From NCBI GenBank assembly GCA_037176885.1, contig JAWWNJ010000181.1, forward strand, positions 1 to 64,000: a DNA stretch of 64,000 bases, read 5' to 3'. Made by a program: the position numbers and the translations under genes. The DNA comes from Favolaschia claudopus (taxonomy: Eukaryota > Basidiomycota > Agaricomycetes > Agaricales > Mycenaceae). Below the pieces are notes generated by a model that saw only the letters and a program-made list of their open reading frames with translations, searched no databases and was not told where the DNA came from. Positions 31,502 through 42,788 of the stretch are shown piece after piece (the stretch's first letter is position 1; each line of letters begins with the position of its first letter).

Positions 31502-33846
31502 TTGTCTTCCTCTGACCCACATGTTTGTCCTCACGCGGTGTTTGGTGTTGTTGCCCTTGCGCTGTGGTACCATCTATACACCCGACAAGGCAGCCCGCCT
31601 CTACCTCCCGGCCCTAAAAGGTGGCCTGTCATCGGAAATCTCCTCGATATGCCACGTAGTCATGCTTGGAAGACCTTTTCGGCTTGGGCGGAAGTCTATG
31701 GTAATCTCAGTGGACGCTTAGCATTGGCGACAATCTTGAATTTCTAACAGGTGGTATCGTTGGCGTTAAGCTCATCGGTCAATCCTTTGTCATATTGAAT
31801 GACCGAGTCATCATGATTGCGGCCGAGCTGTTAAACAAGAAAGTTAACGCCGATCGACCCCTTCTCCACATGGCAAATCTCAGTGGGTGGGAAAGCGTTT
31901 TGAGTAGCGCAAGATATGGATCGCGGTTAGAAACCTCTCTTCTATTCCAAAGAAATTAAATTCATATTTCTGTTAGATTCAGGGCCTACCGTAAACTTAT
32001 AGCACAGGTCATTGGTAATCGGACAAAAATGGATAACTTCTATCCTACGCTGGAGTATCAGGCAAATATGTTCTTAAAGCGGGTTTTAAGCAACCCAGAG
32101 GGCTTTGACATGGTAGGTGCTAATCTCTGAGGTATTGAGCTCAGTGTAGTGATCTAGACACAGGCTACGAGAAAGTGAGTCATGGTCCCAATGTAATCCG
32201 AGCACTAACTTGATGAATGCCCTTAGAACTGCCGGCGCTGTAGTTCTTAAGGTCACGTATGGATATGTGGTCAAAGAGGATGGAAACGACTCTTTAGTGG
32301 ACCTTGCTGACAAAGTTCGTTTAATTACCCAAGTCCAATGATACGACCCCGACTGAGTGTGAACAGGCACTCCTTGAATTTTCTGAAATCACCCGGCCAG
32401 GCGCCTTTCTTGGTGGATCTCATTCCAGTTTGTGCGTCGACTATTCTTCTTTGCAAACTTTCAGTTGATTTATGCAAGTGCGACACATTCCTTCGTGGTC
32501 AGACAGACCCCCGTACTCTACATGAATCAATCTACATCATCTAATCTACCCCATTTACCAGGTTTCCTGGAGCTGGCTTCAAGCGACGAGCCGAGAGGTA
32601 CCGAAAGTCTATCGAAGAGATGGCACAGATTCCCTTGGAATACGTTCAGAGCCAAATGGTGAGTAGCAGGAAAATTTGATGTGAGAAGCTCCTACATAAT
32701 TCCATGAAGAGTGAACAGACAGCAGCACAGTCATTCACCTCCGATTTGTTGAAGGACGGAGACGTATCACCAAACACGCCAGAGGAAATCAAATGGTCTG
32801 CTGCCTCGTTTTACGGCTTCTCGCAGCCTCCAAAGATCTAGTTTCTGAACCAAATGTCTAGCGGGCGCCGACACAGTGCGTTCTTCTCACATTCTTTTCA
32901 TTTATTGTCACATTGGGATCTCAATAGACAGTCTCTGTTGTGATGGCGTACTTCCTCGCTGCTGCTCAGTATCCGTGCATACAGCGCGCGGCACAGGCGG
33001 AAATGGATACTGTTGTCGGCACAAAGCGTCTGCCAACATTTGGGAGGACAGAGCTTCCCTGCCGTATGTGGAGGCGGTCTGTAAAGAGCTCCTTAGGTGG
33101 CTACCTATTGTTCCCCTAGGTGCTCAGCAGTTTAACGTCGGTCCTGGCGCTGATTAACGAGCTGTTTATTGTAGGAGTACCCCACCGCGCAATGGAAGAC
33201 GATATATATAATGGCTACTTGATACCAAAAGGTAGCCTTGTTATCGCCATGTCTGGTAAGAAATTTGGTCCATCTTTCTACTACCCACTGAACACAAGAA
33301 CAGGAAATTTCTACACGATCCTAAGGAGTACAAGGACCCATTTGAGTTTAATCCCAATCGGTTTCTAGGGGTAAATGCCGAACCAGACCCCAAACACCGA
33401 GGTGTCTTCGGATATGGGCCCCGGTGAGATCAACGTGAGAATCGGACGGACCTTCACCACTGACGCTCCCATCCCGACCTCAGAGCCTGTCCCGGTGCGT
33501 GTTACCCAGATTAACTGCTATTGCTGACACTGTGCGCTGCAGGAGAACATCTGGCTGACATTGCGGTCTGGATCAGTGTTGCCAAAGCAATTGCTGGACT
33601 GAACATTGCCCGCGCTCGGGACGCCAATGGGAAAGAAATCGATCCGGTAGCCGACACAACTGACGGTACCATATCGTGCGTTGTTCAATACATGGTCGCC
33701 TTATTCTGATGCGGACTGTGTTGTCTGTCAGTCGTCCACTTCCTTTCAGATGTGAAGTGATACCGGAGTCTGAAGCTCAGGATCCAACTGACCAAGAGGA
33801 AGGAACTCACGGTCAATCCAGTCGAACTCGCGGAATGCTTCGTTGA
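31502..33846 (+). pseudogene. Cytochrome P450, nearly full-length with two frameshifts
   Basis: N-terminal hydrophobic anchor (AVFGVVALALWYHLY) and proline hinge PPLPPGPKRWPVIGN, WKTFSAWAEVYG, C-helix region RYGSRFRAYRKL, RKTAGAVVLKVTYGYVV, FPGAGFKRRAERYRKSIEE, I-helix AGADTTVSVVMAYFLAAAQY, K-helix ELLR in YVEAVCKELLRWLPIVPLG, VPHRAMEDDIYNGYLIPKGS, DPFEFNPNRFLG, haem loop FGYGPRACPGEHLAD, and the C-terminal exon RPLPFRCEVIPESEAQ (33732 on). Many short introns, including an 11-nt microexon (33484-33494) and a 17-nt exon (about 32157-32173). One-base frameshifts near 32411 (RPGAFL-VDLIP) and 33045 (RLPTF-EDRASLPY) break it unless they are sequencing errors. Membrane-bound monooxygenase of the ER; substrate unknown. 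The final codons run into the inserted MULE sequence. Confidence 0.85.
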
Positions 33847-35307
33847 CATCGTAGAATGCTGGGCGACGTGCCAGAACCGAGAGTCTACCCCTGACGATTC
33901 GAATAGAATGCCAGAAGCATACCTGATGCTTAATATCATCCGGAAGCTCTGCAAGCAAAGCATTTATCTCGGTGATATCCTTGTCTGATAAAGACTGGAT
34001 TACGTCGAGATTCCATTTGTCGAGAAGGTCGCGAATGAAAGCACGGATATACTTCTCTTTCTGGTTTGGCTCTGGACTGCTGGTCTTGATGAAGAGGAAC
34101 CCAACCGGAAGGCCAGAACCAAACACTTCGCCGAGCAAAGCAAAGCATTCATAACCGGCTTTGGTCGTGTTAACTGTATGCAAGATATCAGAAAACTCGG
34201 GTCAAAGGAAAAATAAATTCTTACAAGTAGAGTCTAGCGCAGCCTCACGAATAGTACCAGCCCATTTACGAAGGAGGGGCGGGAGAGAAAATGCGAGTGC
34301 GATGCAACCCCCGCCGTCGGCCGGTAGAGGAATAGATTCAATTTGATATGTCGGGTTGCGTGCAAACTCTGCGAGCAAAATTTTGGCGGAGTCAAGTTCG
34401 TTATCACTGCGACGCCACTGTGACTGTTGTTGCTTGGACCACAAAGTATAAACAGCTTTCTGGCTGAAAGCGGGGAGGGGATGCTTTTTCAGGATCTCCT
34501 TCCAAAGCTAACAAGTAATTAGCATGAATAACCATCGAATGTAAGATCTATACCTGATATGAACGTAGCTTCGAGTTCTCCTCGATGAATTGTTTTACGT
34601 CCTCAGGGACATCGATGCAGACATATTTTTCATGACAGTCCTGATGCCGAATCCGGATAAAATACTCCGAATCGTCGTCCGGAGCAGCCCATATTGTCAA
34701 CCATCCTTGGCAGTCAAAGGTCTGCATTTGTCCTTTGTCACGCTGTTTCTTCCCTTCACCCTTCTTTGGTTTGTGTTGACGCGTCGAACTCTGCGCACAA
34801 TGATATTCGTAGCGCGCTGTTGCGCTATTTTTGAAATGATAGACGGAATGATAACTGCCGAATGATTTCATTTGACACTCGAAAAGCCAGCATTTAAGAT
34901 ACGTACTGAAAGCGGTAGCCAATTTTTTCCCAGACCAACTCTGCAATAGCATCAGCTGTCTCTTTCACTTCCTCCTTTTCAATCCCGGAAACATCGACAA
35001 GGGCCGAGAAAAGATTGATGTCGCCGGCATCCGTCAACGCGTTGAGAAACGCGTCAAGATCCATAGCAGATGCACCAATGAATTCCGAGAGGTCAGACTT
35101 TTCATCCTCTGTTTCATCGGAAATGTTCTCCTTGTTGGCACCGTTTTTCTCGCGTTTTTCGCGTATCGCAGCGCTCGAAGCCTCGCAGCAGGCCCGACAA
35201 TTACTGGTTAAGTAAAACCCATTGGCACCAAATTTGGCTTTCCACGTGTCCGCGGATACGATCTTGTACTTGCGGCATTTGCTGCACCGGCGGGTTCCTC
35301 CTTCCAT
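33746..35307 (-). pseudogene. MULE (Mutator-like) transposase, 3'-truncated
   Basis: Minus strand. The first exon (35307-34894) starts MEGGTRRCSKCRKYK, with a CxxC..CxxC zinc-binding start (CSKCRKYK, NCRACCEA) and an acidic linker, to ELVWEKIGYRFQ. The next exon has KNSATARYEYHCAQS, CQGWLTIWAAPDDD and the FAR1/MULE-type ENSKLRSYQ, then LWKEILKKHPLPAFSQKAVY. The catalytic DDE part has AALDST, NTTKAGYECFALLGEVFGSG, LSDKDITEINALLAELPDD and CFWHSIRIVRGRLSVLARRP, ending DWIDREFLPLGQL. The first two acidic residues (DST, SDKD) and the C/H pair are present; the final Glu region is lost where the sequence meets the P450 last exon at about 33780. No TIR is recognised. Confidence 0.85.
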
Positions 35308-35627
35308 CTTGAGTTGGTGTCTGGCGTCGAAGACTGATGCTGGGAGGAGAAGAAAGTAGCAAAGTCACAGTCATGTGATGTGACATGGCGTGTTATTTTT
35401 CCTCAATCAAATATTTCAAGTAGTTCCCCGCCGAAAACAATGTTTTCCACACTGAACAGTACAATGAACATGAAAATATAGATCAGTCTGGGTATGTAGG
35501 TGGTGACTTTGCCTCAAACACTCGACGGAAGCTCGGGCAAGTATCGGTGAAACCATGACAGCGGAGATCACCGGACTTACGGCATGCGCTACAGTCTTGG
35601 GTCAAGACTCAATAGCGTTTTCTATAG
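35308..35627. other. Upstream region of the MULE gene
   Basis: No coding sequence. It would hold the MULE promoter and left terminus, but no inverted partner is found in the window. Confidence 0.4.
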
Positions 35628-36084
35628 AGTCTGTTAGTTACCGCGCCCCTCGGACCGCGTCAGGATCTTATTAGCTAATCTTATATAAGCCGGGAATCGC
35701 CGGTTTCTATTTTCCCCCTTGCATTGCCGTGTTTTGATGCTATTTCCAGCTCTAAAGTACTCCAAGCTTCAGTCCTACCCTTTGTGCGCTCTTTCTCCAA
35801 TTTTCTGAGGCATTTTGAGCCCATTTTGAATGCATTTTAGAGGTCGGCCGAGAAGCCCGATGCTCACGTGATGCAAACGCGCTACCTTTTCCTGCAGCAC
35901 CCCATGTTGTTAGCAAAAGTCTGAGGAGGCAGAAAGGTAGTTTCAGGTACTATAATGAGCATTCGCCCAAAAAAAGAGGAAAGAACAGAATTTTTGAGGG
36001 AGATATACGCGACGTGAAATCTGCTTATATAATATTAGCTAATAACATTCTGACACGGTTGGGGGGCGCGGTAACCATAAGACT
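35628..36084. mobile_element. 457-bp MITE, AGTCTGTTAGTTACC family, copy 1
   Basis: Left end AGTCTGTTAGTTACCGCGCC and right end, read inwards, AGTCTTATGGTTACCGCGCC. Homology runs about 65 bp, including TTATTAGCTAAT and TTATATAAGC. The interior is non-coding. No clear target duplication. The same terminus family bounds 52693-53217. Confidence 0.85.
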
Positions 36085-36787
36085 ATGAGGCAAGAGCACT
36101 TGAAGTTCATCGCGAAACAAGCAACAAGTTAAAGGGCCGAGGTAAGCCTGGAGGTAGTGCATAAATAATTGGTGGTACAATCGAAGCTGTTATAACCCAT
36201 ACACCTCCGTGGACCCTCCAAGGTATGGCTTTTCACAGAGTATGGGTTTCGAGAGGGTGGGAAAATCCGTGGGAAATGCCGACCACGATCAAATTTCCCG
36301 ATTTGGGGGAGATATATGCTCAAGTTCATGGATTTGGCCGGTTTTTTGCTAGAACACACCTACATAGTTAGGCATTTCATGGCAGAAATCGGTACATTTG
36401 CCTCCGCAAGATACCCAAATGGGGAATCAGCCGGTCCAAATATAGGTTTTGGTTGGGCAGATTATGGGTTTTGCCTTCCTTTTCATTTTTGGCTAAAATG
36501 GTATGGGTTATGGGGTTTGGCAGATTTATGGGTTTTTCTCATTTTTGGTGGGAACCAGGTCTGTGGATGCCAAAAAGTATGGATTTTGGCAAATTATGGG
36601 TTTTCTCAGCTACGGCTTATGACAGCTTCGACTGTATGACTGAAATATGTTAGGATTTTGGGCATTCAGGTTTTGGTGGGATTGTCGGAAATATCTCAGA
36701 TTGCTTGGAACGGCCTACGATCAGTTGCAAGACGTTACAAAGGTCTAAGCCTAAGTGTGGATTGTAGCACATAGTTAGAACCTTATA
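36085..36787. other. Unassigned; TATGGGTTTTG-rich stretch
   Basis: Between about 36460 and 36605 the phrase TATGGGTTTTG/TATGGGTTAT recurs four or five times, a degenerate simple repeat. No gene is recognised. Confidence 0.4.
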
Positions 36788-37159
36788 CAGTTGCGGCAAG
36801 ATCAATTGTCTCGCCTTTTATGGAAATTCAAATCAATCTCGACCTTTTTCGCAACCACATACATATCATATTAGCATATACTGTGCGGATCTATTTGCTG
36901 AGAGCCTCGTGAGCATACATTCTGCACTTTGAACCGTTCAAATTGAGCCCATATAGAGTGACTTATGGCGCTGACATCTGAATATAAATCTGGGTCAGAC
37001 TGAAGGAAAAGGCTAGAATAAATTCATTCAAGTTGACGTTGCATCACATATGGTGGGATACTATCATCCTACATCTTTGGTTCTCGGGAAGACTCCCAAT
37101 TATACCGAGATCGATTTGAATTTCCATAAAAGGCAAGACATTTGATCTTGCCGCGACTG
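36788..37159. mobile_element. 372-bp TA-flanked MITE, CAGTTGCGGCAA family, copy 1
   Basis: Ends CAGTTGCGGCAAGATCAA and CAGTCGCGGCAAGATCAA (read inwards); inverted homology about 48 bp including TTTTATGGAAATTCAAATC. TA on both sides (36786-36787, 37160-37161). A second copy of 369 bp is at 46502-46870. Confidence 0.9.
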
Positions 37160-37527
37160 TAGTGGCTTGTGACCCCCCCGGTGGGTTCCAATCCACTACA
37201 AGGGATTAGGGTGCTTAAGACCTTACAACTGCTCACCAGCCGCTCGAATCCCCTGCCATCGGCTGCAGCTAGTACCGGGATACGTTGCACCTGTGCTACT
37301 TAACCACTGATAGTACATATATGACGATAATAGCAATCACATTTATTGACACGTTCACGAACAAAGATAACTAACTACCTTCGGTTTCTACCCCGGGTTC
37401 GCGCCGTCGACGTCGCCGATGTGGAGCCGCGGGTATGGGACGACTGCGATTGAGACGATTGCATTTGAGACGAGCCAGCACGAGACGGCCTCGGGTGCGC
37501 GCGCTTGGGACCTGGAGAGAAAATCAG
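37160..37527. other. Unassigned, T-arm-like sequence
   Basis: GTGGGTTCCAATCCAC at about 37178 resembles a tRNA T-arm, and GCTCGAATCCCC follows 60 bp later. No acceptor or anticodon stem can be completed. Possibly a SINE relic. Confidence 0.35.
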
Positions 37528-38170
37528 TTAAGCTCCCACAGTAATAATCGAGTCACGTAGAGTACCGGCGAAGATTCGTCGTCGTTGTTGTTCTCGTTCT
37601 GCGTTTGAAAATGACTCCAGGTATGCCGACCTACTGACAATACCACTTACCGATGGAGAGGGACCACCAGAAACATTGAACGCGGCGTCGACTTCATCTC
37701 GCTCCGCATCCGCTGCAGCGTGATCGCCCTCAGCCGACTGCCCAAGGGAGTCGTCCGCATGGGGGAAGAGGATGCTATCCCAATACTTGAAGAGCTCCAG
37801 TGCCCACGAGTCTTGCTTACGGAGGCCCTCCCGAGTCCGCTTGACGTAGTCTTCATACCGGGCGACGTAGTTGATGCCTGTCTCCTGACCGCATGGCGTG
37901 AACTCTATGTCCGCAGAAAACATCCAGATAGCCTGCAACCATTGAGCAGCGAACGAATGCTGGGAAGAAGGATAACTCACTGTGGTGAAAAGATCTTGGG
38001 CGCCGTCCTCGCCGCGAATCACGGATGCATGGATCTGAGGAGTGGACATAAGAATGAACAGGAAGTCAGGTAGCTACACACCTTGAGAAGGAGGGGAGCG
38101 CGAAATATATGGTCAACGTCGATGTCGCCATTCCAGACGTCGTAGAGGAGGGGAGCCTTGAAGGCGGAGT
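37528..38170 (-). CDS. Agaricomycete family of unknown function, 5' part lost
   Basis: Minus strand. The upstream exon gives YYSAFKAPLLYDVWNGDIDV and DHIFRAPLLLK, ending at a donor near 38090. The next (from about 38040) gives HASVIRGEDGAQDLF, then after an intron SFAAQWLQAIWMFSADIEFT and GINYVARYEDYVKRTREGLR, FKYWDSILFP, and a Ser/Glu-rich tail AERDEVDAAFNVSG. This block layout (IFR..LLK, VIRG, W..F..S.D.EF, FKYWDS.LFP) is shared by a large mushroom-specific family distantly like DUF6698. The function is unknown and the assignment tentative. The N-terminal part is not found upstream, where repeats begin. Confidence 0.45.
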
Positions 38171-38450
38171 AATATGCGGCGGTGGTACCCGATTCCTAGA
38201 CGTAGCCAATCTGCGCGGCAAAATTGTCGAAGCGTGACGTTGAGCCTGCCTTCACGTTGGCGCGATCATCGTCAGAGTCACGAGATGTTGGAGACTCCCG
38301 CGCCGAACACGATTGGCAGACGTTCCACGCTGCCCTGTGAATGTAAGGACTGTACCTATAATACATTATACACGGCCCTAGCCCAAGACAATAATGCATT
38401 ATTTCTCAGGCGTGGTCCTAAGGCCAATGTTACCTGTAATGCATTATGTC

Positions 38451-38560
38451 CCAGGAGACAATGCACTATATTGGGCAAAATTTTGATTTTGGCCGTACAA
38501 AATAGCCACAATCAGGCCAGAGATGGCCTTATTAGAATACTCCCAATGTGGGTATCCAGA
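38451..38560. repeat. 110-bp interspersed repeat, copy A, at the palindrome edge
   Basis: CCAGGAGACAATGC to TGGGTATCCAGA. Its last base is immediately followed by the first base of the left inverted-repeat arm. Copy B lies inside that arm at 39109-39222, with 4 extra bases (CCAC). Confidence 0.85.
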
Positions 38561-40609
38561 CCGAGCATCGGAACGGGAACATGAGCATGTACGTGACCGT
38601 GACCCTTGGCGTCATAGAGCCAACATAGAGTGGTGACCGGCAATCGAACAGCTCACTGCGTGTGCGTGTGACTCAAACAGGTTGAGTTGAAACCACGAAG
38701 CCGAAGATGAGCGGGTCGACACAAGATGTAATTTCACACCTCGTAAGAGCCTACTAAGTAACAGGAAACCACCAGCATGCTTTGGAAAAGAATCCATTCA
38801 TATTTAACCAGAAATCATGTCCGATGTGCGAAGAGAACTCTAGAACAGCAATGCACTCAGCATTGCAGGCAGTGTATGCTCCTCAGAAAGTTTTCAAGTG
38901 GATTGCAACCTAGACGGCCGGTTCTTATTACTTATGTAGAGGAAAGCCTCATCGTACCCCATCGTACCCGATAGTCACGAAGCCATCCCGATAGTGTCCC
39001 GATCGGGCACTATCGGGAGGTCATCGGGCAATATAGGGCTGTTATCGGTTGGTTATCGTGCCCGATCGGGCTGTCGGGCCCGATAACAAAATAAATAAAT
39101 TTGCGACACCAGGAGACAATGCCACCACTATATTGGGCAAAATTTTGATTTTGGCCGTACAAAATAGCCACAATCAGGCCAGAGATGGCCTTATTAGGAT
39201 ACTCCCAATGTGGGTATCCAGAAAATGTTTGATGGGTCTGATGTGAGCTCTTCACGCTTCCGTTTTGGGTATTATATACGCGATACGCGGGATTTGCGCC
39301 CTCTGACGGGATTTGCGCCCTTCGATCAATTCCTTTATAGTTTCGGCATATTTCGTTGGTGCGCCTTTGTTTATTCACCGGCATCGTAATTGTTTGTTCC
39401 CTTCCACTTTCGGCGATCATACTTAGATATTGCTCTGTATGCCTCTGGAAAAATGATTTTATTTACATGTCAAGGCTCATGCAGCAGACTTCAGCATGCA
39501 ACAGGTATTTGCCCGCCTCCCTGCGCTAGGTCTGAAGCCACATCGAAAACGCGCGACTATAATTAATTCGGCAACCGATGCCGTTTCTAGACCCGTGAGC
39601 TGGCAGCTGTCACTCATGACACTGCCACTCATAAGCACCTCCCATCCCTCGCTGGCGTCAAGAAATTATCTTCCATGGGACTCAGGTACGTTCGTGAAGT
39701 TATCCGAGGACACAGTTCACATTGATTCAAGCATTCTACTATAGGATATGATACTTTCTTGTCGCTATTCTACGTGGTACGGATGACTTGGCAATATTCG
39801 GCGGAAATACCTTACTTGGCACCTTTATAGCGAGCTCTGGGCTGGGGACGGGAGGCAGAGGCTCGACTGCCGCCTCCCAGGCCTTCACCTCTTCAGCTTC
39901 CCGCTTCCTCTGCACAACATCTCCCCACCAAAACAACGACGCCATCACCTGCAGCAGCCCGTTGCTTCCATGCATCAAAGCCATCTCTCCCCAATCAGCA
40001 TCATCCGCGCGCGACAGCTCGGCGCCGGTTCTAACACGAGCATCCGGCTGAAGACTCTCCCACCAAGCCCACCAGCTCCCCACCCACAAATCCGGCGTCT
40101 CTCGAGTCCCCAGCTCCGCTCCCAGCGTTGGCGGTAGTGACCAACGCCTCCCCATGTGAATCCACGCTCCTACCGGTCGAGGACGGTTCTTCTTCCCCAT
40201 CAAAAAGCTGCCTTCGTCGAAGTGCCACTCCTTTTCAAAGTCGTAATACCTTTTCTCACGCATAACGCCCAGCCCTCACCCCACCTCCGTCCTCGCGCGA
40301 ACGCAGCGTGTGCGACGCTGAGCTGCGGAAACCACTCCGGTCTGTCGTCGCGCTGCCAGTACTCGTCCCATGACTCGGCGACGTCGTCGCGTGGGACACC
40401 ATCACCCTCGTCATCATTCGGTGGCGCGTCTTCGCCATTGTCGTCTGCTGGCAACGCCGCGTTGTCTGTTCGGGTAGTAGGGTTGGTGGCCGGCGGCGGA
40501 GGCGGTGGGTCGTCGGTGGTCGGCGCAGGAGGAGGAGGAGGGGTCGGTGTATTGGAAGCTACGGCGGCGGCGGCGTTGTTGGTCGACGGTGCGTCCGGTG
40601 CGTCAGGTA
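38561..40609. repeat. 2,049-bp inverted repeat, left arm
   Basis: Every position i in this arm corresponds to 90251 minus i in the right arm (49642-51690). Several landmark open frames in both arms obey this sum exactly and have identical translations, so there are no indels between those landmarks and identity is near 100 percent. The arm holds the 3' half of the W-rich gene, repeat copy B, a CCCGAT/ATCGGG-rich palindromic stretch at 38967-39090, and non-coding DNA. Confidence 0.95.
39109..39222. repeat. 110-bp interspersed repeat, copy B
   Basis: A direct repeat of 38451-38560 inside the left arm; mirrored in the right arm at 51029-51142. Confidence 0.85.
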
Positions 40610-42632
40610 TCGACACCGTGCTTTGATAATTGTCCGTTTTGACTGCTCTCGCATCGCACTCTACTTGCGCTATAATATTTCCGTATTTAGCTGCTGTAGT
40701 ATCCGTGACCACGGTAGACATTTACTGTAACACTCTTTTGCGAATGATATCATACTCCTTTCGACCTGTTCAAACCCTTTCCAGTCGTACGTTGGCCAAT
40801 TCATCGGCGCCAGACCTTTCGTTTGTCCGGCGTGCACGCTGTCGTCGACGATTAGGTTTGCCGTAACACCAAACAAAAGCTCTTACCTCTGAACACACCG
40901 CGCATGCCCACAGGTCCTGCCAGCAATACGCTCGCACACATCCCGAAACGTTCTTGGATAGCGTCGACAAAAGGCTGAAGATAATACGCCGCGTTCTCAA
41001 GAGTTCTGTAGCCACTTTATTTCAACGCACAATCGATACAAAATCAGTACTCACGCCGCCATCTGCTCTGGGGTACGCGTTGGACTATCCGCTAGCGACG
41101 CCCGCCACCCTTCCATAGCCTCTTTATACTCCTCCTCTGCAGCCACCTCGCACTCATGCTGGAACGCCGGCGTCTCCGCAGCCCACGCATCCGCCGTCGC
41201 CTTCGCCACAACATCAATCGGTACACGCTTCATATCTAGCTCAGGCTCCCCTGCGAGTTCCGCGCGCCTCTTCATCGACTCAATCCGTTCTCCAACAATA
41301 GGGGCGATACGCTCAGAGTAATAGTGGCGGGAATAGAAGTGCTGCAAGCGTTGACGGTGGGGTTTGGGGGGTGCTCCATCCAGAGGACCCGTAAACAATT
41401 TTTGGAAGGCCTTCTCGTCGCTCTTGAGCAGGTTCCCGTACTTCCCGCAGTACCATTGTGAAAGTCGCTATCCGTCTTGGTAAGTGGCCTGAATCTTGGC
41501 AAAGAACGGCACTCACAGTTCTCAGCTTCTTCTTGTAAGTTTCGTGTGCGGCTTCCTCCTCCGCACTCACTACCTCGTCGACGACAACGTTCGCCGCTGA
41601 ATCGGGGGGGGAATTCGAACTCGCCCCGGAAAGTGTGACGTTACATGTGACCATCATCACACTTTCCGAGTCGGTTTTAATCGGTGTGTCCCTCCCCACC
41701 ACATCTGAAGTGTTGAACACCCGCGGCACAAGATAGCACCGCGCAGCGGGCCTCGCGGCGAGCGCCGGCACCACGCAGTGGGCCTCCGCGGCGAGCGGCT
41801 GCACCACGCAGTGGGCCATAGCGGCGAGCGAAGCACCACGCAGTGGGCACCGCGGCGAGCGGAAGCCCCGCGCAGCGGTCGGGGTCTGGGGTGGAAAACC
41901 CCAGCCGTCCGGGCCGGCGCCCGCAACCCCTCCCTTCTTTCAAAATTTTCGTATACTTATGTACTTTGGGTGCAATTCACAACTTAATTTTGATCATGAC
42001 AGTTCAGAGATTAAAAAATACAGACAAAAAAACACCCCCCGCCAGCAATTGGGCCAGCGCCAACAAAAAGATCAGCGCCAGTGAAATGGTCAGCGGCAGC
42101 GAACGGGAACGGCGTGGGTGATTCACGGAAAGTGTGACATGTGCATGTGACGTCACACTTTCCGGAGCGGGCTCGGCCTCCTGTCGAGGCCGGGCCTCGA
42201 CATCGACAGCAAGATCCTCGTGGTCGAGGAGATTGTACCCATATTTGATAAGGTAAAGCTTGATCACTTCGTCGTAAAACTTCCCAACGCGTTTTGCTAA
42301 AACCGCCGCAGCCAAGCGTCCTTCCTGACCGAAAAGAAGACTTCTTTCGTGCCATGAATCCAGGGCACTCTGCCCGTCTTCGCTTTCTCGGTTCCTTTGG
42401 CGTGGCGTTTGCGCTTACCCCCTTTGACAGTCGCTACAATCTCCGGAGCGGGAGGAGGAGTCGTCGACGGAGGGGGAGGCGCGTCGTCAGGTGGAGGCGC
42501 GTCGTCAGGTGCATTGGGAGGAGTGTCGTCGGGATTTGAATTAGGTATTTGAGCGGGAGGGGCCTCCTGCGTCGTATTTGGGTTGTCGAGGGCGGTATCG
42601 ACGATAGGCGCAAGCCCCGCAGGCACCGACAT
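39739..42632 (-). CDS. Large W-rich Agaricomycete protein, multi-exon, with an insertion
   Basis: Minus strand, start MSVPAGLAPIVD at 42632. In order: a Pro-rich linker, a Lys-rich patch KGGKRKRHAKG, WIHGTKEVFF, KFYDEVIKLYLIKYGYNLLD HEDLAVDVE, an interruption (41626-42165), VVVDEVVSAEEEAAHETYKK, FTGPLDGAPPKPHRQRLQHF, YSRHYYSERIAPIVGERI, then AYYLQPFVDAIQERFGM-like text, HAGQTKGLAPMNWPTYDWKG, FEQVERSMISFAKECYS, an acidic/proline linker, DEYWQRDDRPEWFPQLS, RKRYYDFEKEWHF-type text and GSWWAWWESLQPDARVR. I know this architecture from many mushroom genomes, where it occurs in multiple copies, but no function is established. Exon edges were only partly resolved. Its 3' half is duplicated in inverted orientation at 49642-50512. 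Confidence 0.6.
41626..42165. mobile_element. 540-bp insertion with hairpin ends inside the W-rich gene
   Basis: The ends read CCGGAAAGTGTGACGT on both sides. Each end is itself a palindrome of about 40 bp (41626-41670 and 42125-42165, CGGAAAGTGTGAC..GTCACACTTTCCG). Coding text on the flanks is continuous with the family pattern (..EPAPE and SSNSPPDSAAN..). Inside are five CACGCAGTGGGCC..GCGGCGAGCG units (41742-41882). No target duplication and no coding capacity are seen. Confidence 0.7.
41742..41882. repeat. GC-rich minisatellite, about 30 bp unit, five copies
   Basis: Units of CGCAGTGGGCC..GCGGCGAGCG with CACCA linkers. Two more units are at 13531-13590. In one frame they encode AHCVVPALAAR-type peptide repeats, not thought real. 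Confidence 0.8.
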
Positions 42633-42788
42633 TTGGGAGGTGTCGTCAGGGAAAAAGGTATGTCGACAAAATATTATATCTCATTCACGTGCATGTGGCT
42701 CCGTTCTGATCTTCCCCGCTTAGTTTCAGACCACAACAATACCAAGACAGCGCATTTGTTTATATTCAAAAAAAATACAGCGTGCAAT

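Noticed and set aside
37160..37220. tRNA gene near a T-arm-like GTGGGTTCCAATCCAC
   Set aside because: Only one arm can be formed; no full cloverleaf.
40156..40626. Plus-strand frame ending in Gly/Val-rich text (and its mirror at 49529-50095)
   Set aside because: Antisense shadow of the proline-rich linker of the W-rich gene.
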